In this document: one piece after another, positions 33,111 to 34,026 of the stretch | Layout of the letters: each line of letters opens with the position of its first letter | Numbering within the stretch: position 1 is the stretch's first letter | Origin: Bacillota bacterium | GTDB taxonomy: Bacteria; Bacillota; Clostridia; Clostridiales; Clostridiaceae | Assembly: GCA_030706015.1 (NCBI GenBank) | Contig: JAUZPI010000047.1 | Span: forward strand, 1-34,026 | Length of the DNA stretch: 34,026 nucleotides | Direction: 5' to 3' | Translations under genes and position numbers: made by a program | The notes under the pieces: generated by a model | Told to the model about the DNA's origin: nothing | The model's database searches: none | The model's input: the letters and a program-made list of their open reading frames with translations, nothing else

Positions 33111-33987
33111 ACCTTTCTTCACCACTTTTGTGGGAATAAACTTGATACTCCTGCCAGATGCCTTCAAGATCTGCAAAAGTACGTGAAATCTTATCTCGTT
33201 CTCTCAATCCAACAGCGATTATTAATGCGTTAATAACACTTAAAGGTGCTACAAGAGAATCAACAAATGATGCCATATTGCTTTGAGCAATTAAAGTATA
33301 ATCTGCTTGAGTAGCTAATGGAGAAAGCAAACTATCGGTTATGGCAACTACCTTTGCTCCCCTACTGTGTGCAAAGCTTAATGCCTCTATTGTTCTAATA
33401 GCATACCTTGGAAAACCAATTCCAATTACTAAATCGCCACTAGATAAATTAATCATTTGTTCAAATATATCACTTATACCATAACCTATGATATTAACAT
33501 TATCTAAAATCAGATTAAGATAAAATCCTAGAAATTCAGATAGAGCTGTTGAGCTTCTAAGGCCAATAATATATATTCGTTTTGCATCAAAAATGCTATT
33601 AATAACCTCATCAAAGGTTCTATGATTAATCTTCTCTAAGGTAACTCTAATATTCTCCATATCAGATTTTAAAACACCTTTTAAAGCATTTTCTTCACTC
33701 ATGAAATTATTGGACAGTTCTATTCTTTGAACAGTGGTGAGCTTATTTTTAATCAGTTCCTGAAGAGCTTTTTGTAACTTGGGATATCCACTAAAACCAA
33801 GTTCATTTGCAAAACGAACAACAGTTGATTCGCTTACACCAACGCTAATACCAAGTTTAGCTGCTGTCATAAATGCGGCTTTATCATAATGTTTTAATAT
33901 ATATTCAGCAATAAGCTTTTGCCCCTTGCTTAATCTAGGAAATTTAACCTGAATGGTTCTCATCAAATCATGTTTGCTATCTTCCAT
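33109..33987 (-). CDS. RpiR/MurR-family transcriptional regulator with SIS domain
   Basis: DNA-binding regulator of 292 residues. The N-terminal RpiR helix-turn-helix (about 1-77) includes FPRLSKGQKLIAEYIL, GVSESTVVRFANELGFSGYPKLQKAL. The SIS sugar-phosphate-binding domain (about 125-265) includes IYIIGLRSSTALSEFLG, DLVIGIGFPRYAIRTIEA and GAKVVAITDSLLSPLA. Members sense phosphosugars and control sugar or cell wall amino sugar genes. The target is unknown, as no sugar genes lie next to it in the window. The ATG at 33987 has AAAGGA about 12 bases upstream; ATG at codon 9 (MRTIQVKF) is an alternative. It is separated from the flavoprotein gene by its own terminator. Confidence 0.93.
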   Translation of the reverse strand: MEDSKHDLMRTIQVKFPRLSKGQKLIAEYILKHYDKAAFMTAAKLGISVGVSESTVVRFANELGFSGYPKLQKALQELIKNKLTTVQRIELSNNFMSEENALKGVLKSDMENIRVTLEKINHRTFDEVINSIFDAKRIYIIGLRSSTALSEFLGFYLNLILDNVNIIGYGISDIFEQMINLSSGDLVIGIGFPRYAIRTIEALSFAHSRGAKVVAITDSLLSPLATQADYTLIAQSNMASFVDSLVAPLSVINALIIAVGLRERDKISRTFADLEGIWQEYQVYSHKSGEER

Positions 33988-34026
33988 TTAATTTTCAATC
34001 CTTTCCTCCGCCCGCGTATAAAGAAA

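Overview
The window looks like chromosome from a low-GC, spore-forming member of the Clostridia (Clostridiaceae-like). The evidence is strongly AT-rich DNA, a GerA-type germinant receptor subunit, a CotS-like spore coat kinase fold, a fused IspH-ribosomal protein S1 gene, and the gene order miaB-mutS-mutL-miaA-hfq next to lexA. Most protein-coding genes lie on the minus strand.

Region 1 (1-3722, minus): glycogen phosphorylase (glgP) with its own terminator, then the first 424 codons of a GerA-family germination protein that runs off the left edge. Region 2 (3723-6301) is a poorly coding island. About 1.3 kb has no convincing gene. It is followed by a lone 2H-phosphoesterase gene between two terminator-like hairpins, and then by a decayed reading frame. 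Region 3 (6302-11927): an AraC-type regulator is divergent from a plus-strand run of a GH113-like glycosidase, a truncated CE2-like SGNH esterase, a ketopantoate-reductase-family protein and an alpha/beta hydrolase, then a VanZ-like membrane protein. This looks like a small carbohydrate-use locus that is partly eroding. Region 4 (11999-14618): a methyl-accepting chemotaxis protein, the initiator tRNA-fMet with its promoter and terminator, and relics of a TetR regulator and a membrane protein.

Region 5 (14910-25989) is the DNA maintenance and RNA modification core. It holds a Xer-like tyrosine recombinase, a Cys-rich acidic protein divergent from lexA (which has a visible SOS box), a PLP enzyme of the methionine gamma-lyase/aluminium-resistance family, and hfq, miaA, mutL, mutS and miaB in minus-strand order miaB>mutS>mutL>miaA>hfq. 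MutL carries the endonuclease motif, as expected in an organism that uses MutL rather than MutH for nicking. MiaA and MiaB act in sequence on the same tRNA adenosine (i6A, then ms2i6A), and Hfq, the RNA chaperone, follows miaA.

Region 6 (26168-33987): a 48-codon unknown gene, a double GNAT acetyltransferase, a CotS-like protein, speD (AdoMet decarboxylase) with a structured leader, then a minus-strand run of BaiN/HI0933-like flavoprotein > cmk > ispH-rpsA fusion, and an RpiR-type regulator at the right edge.

I found no CRISPR array, no intact insertion sequence and no prophage. I do not see a clearly new multi-gene system. The most promising non-routine signals are the leaders of miaA and speD (a strong Shine-Dalgarno placed far upstream with a hairpin between it and the gene), the palindrome before the Xer-like gene, the orphan 2H phosphoesterase in its non-coding island, the G8 tract in a hydrolase active site, and the Cys-rich protein facing lexA.
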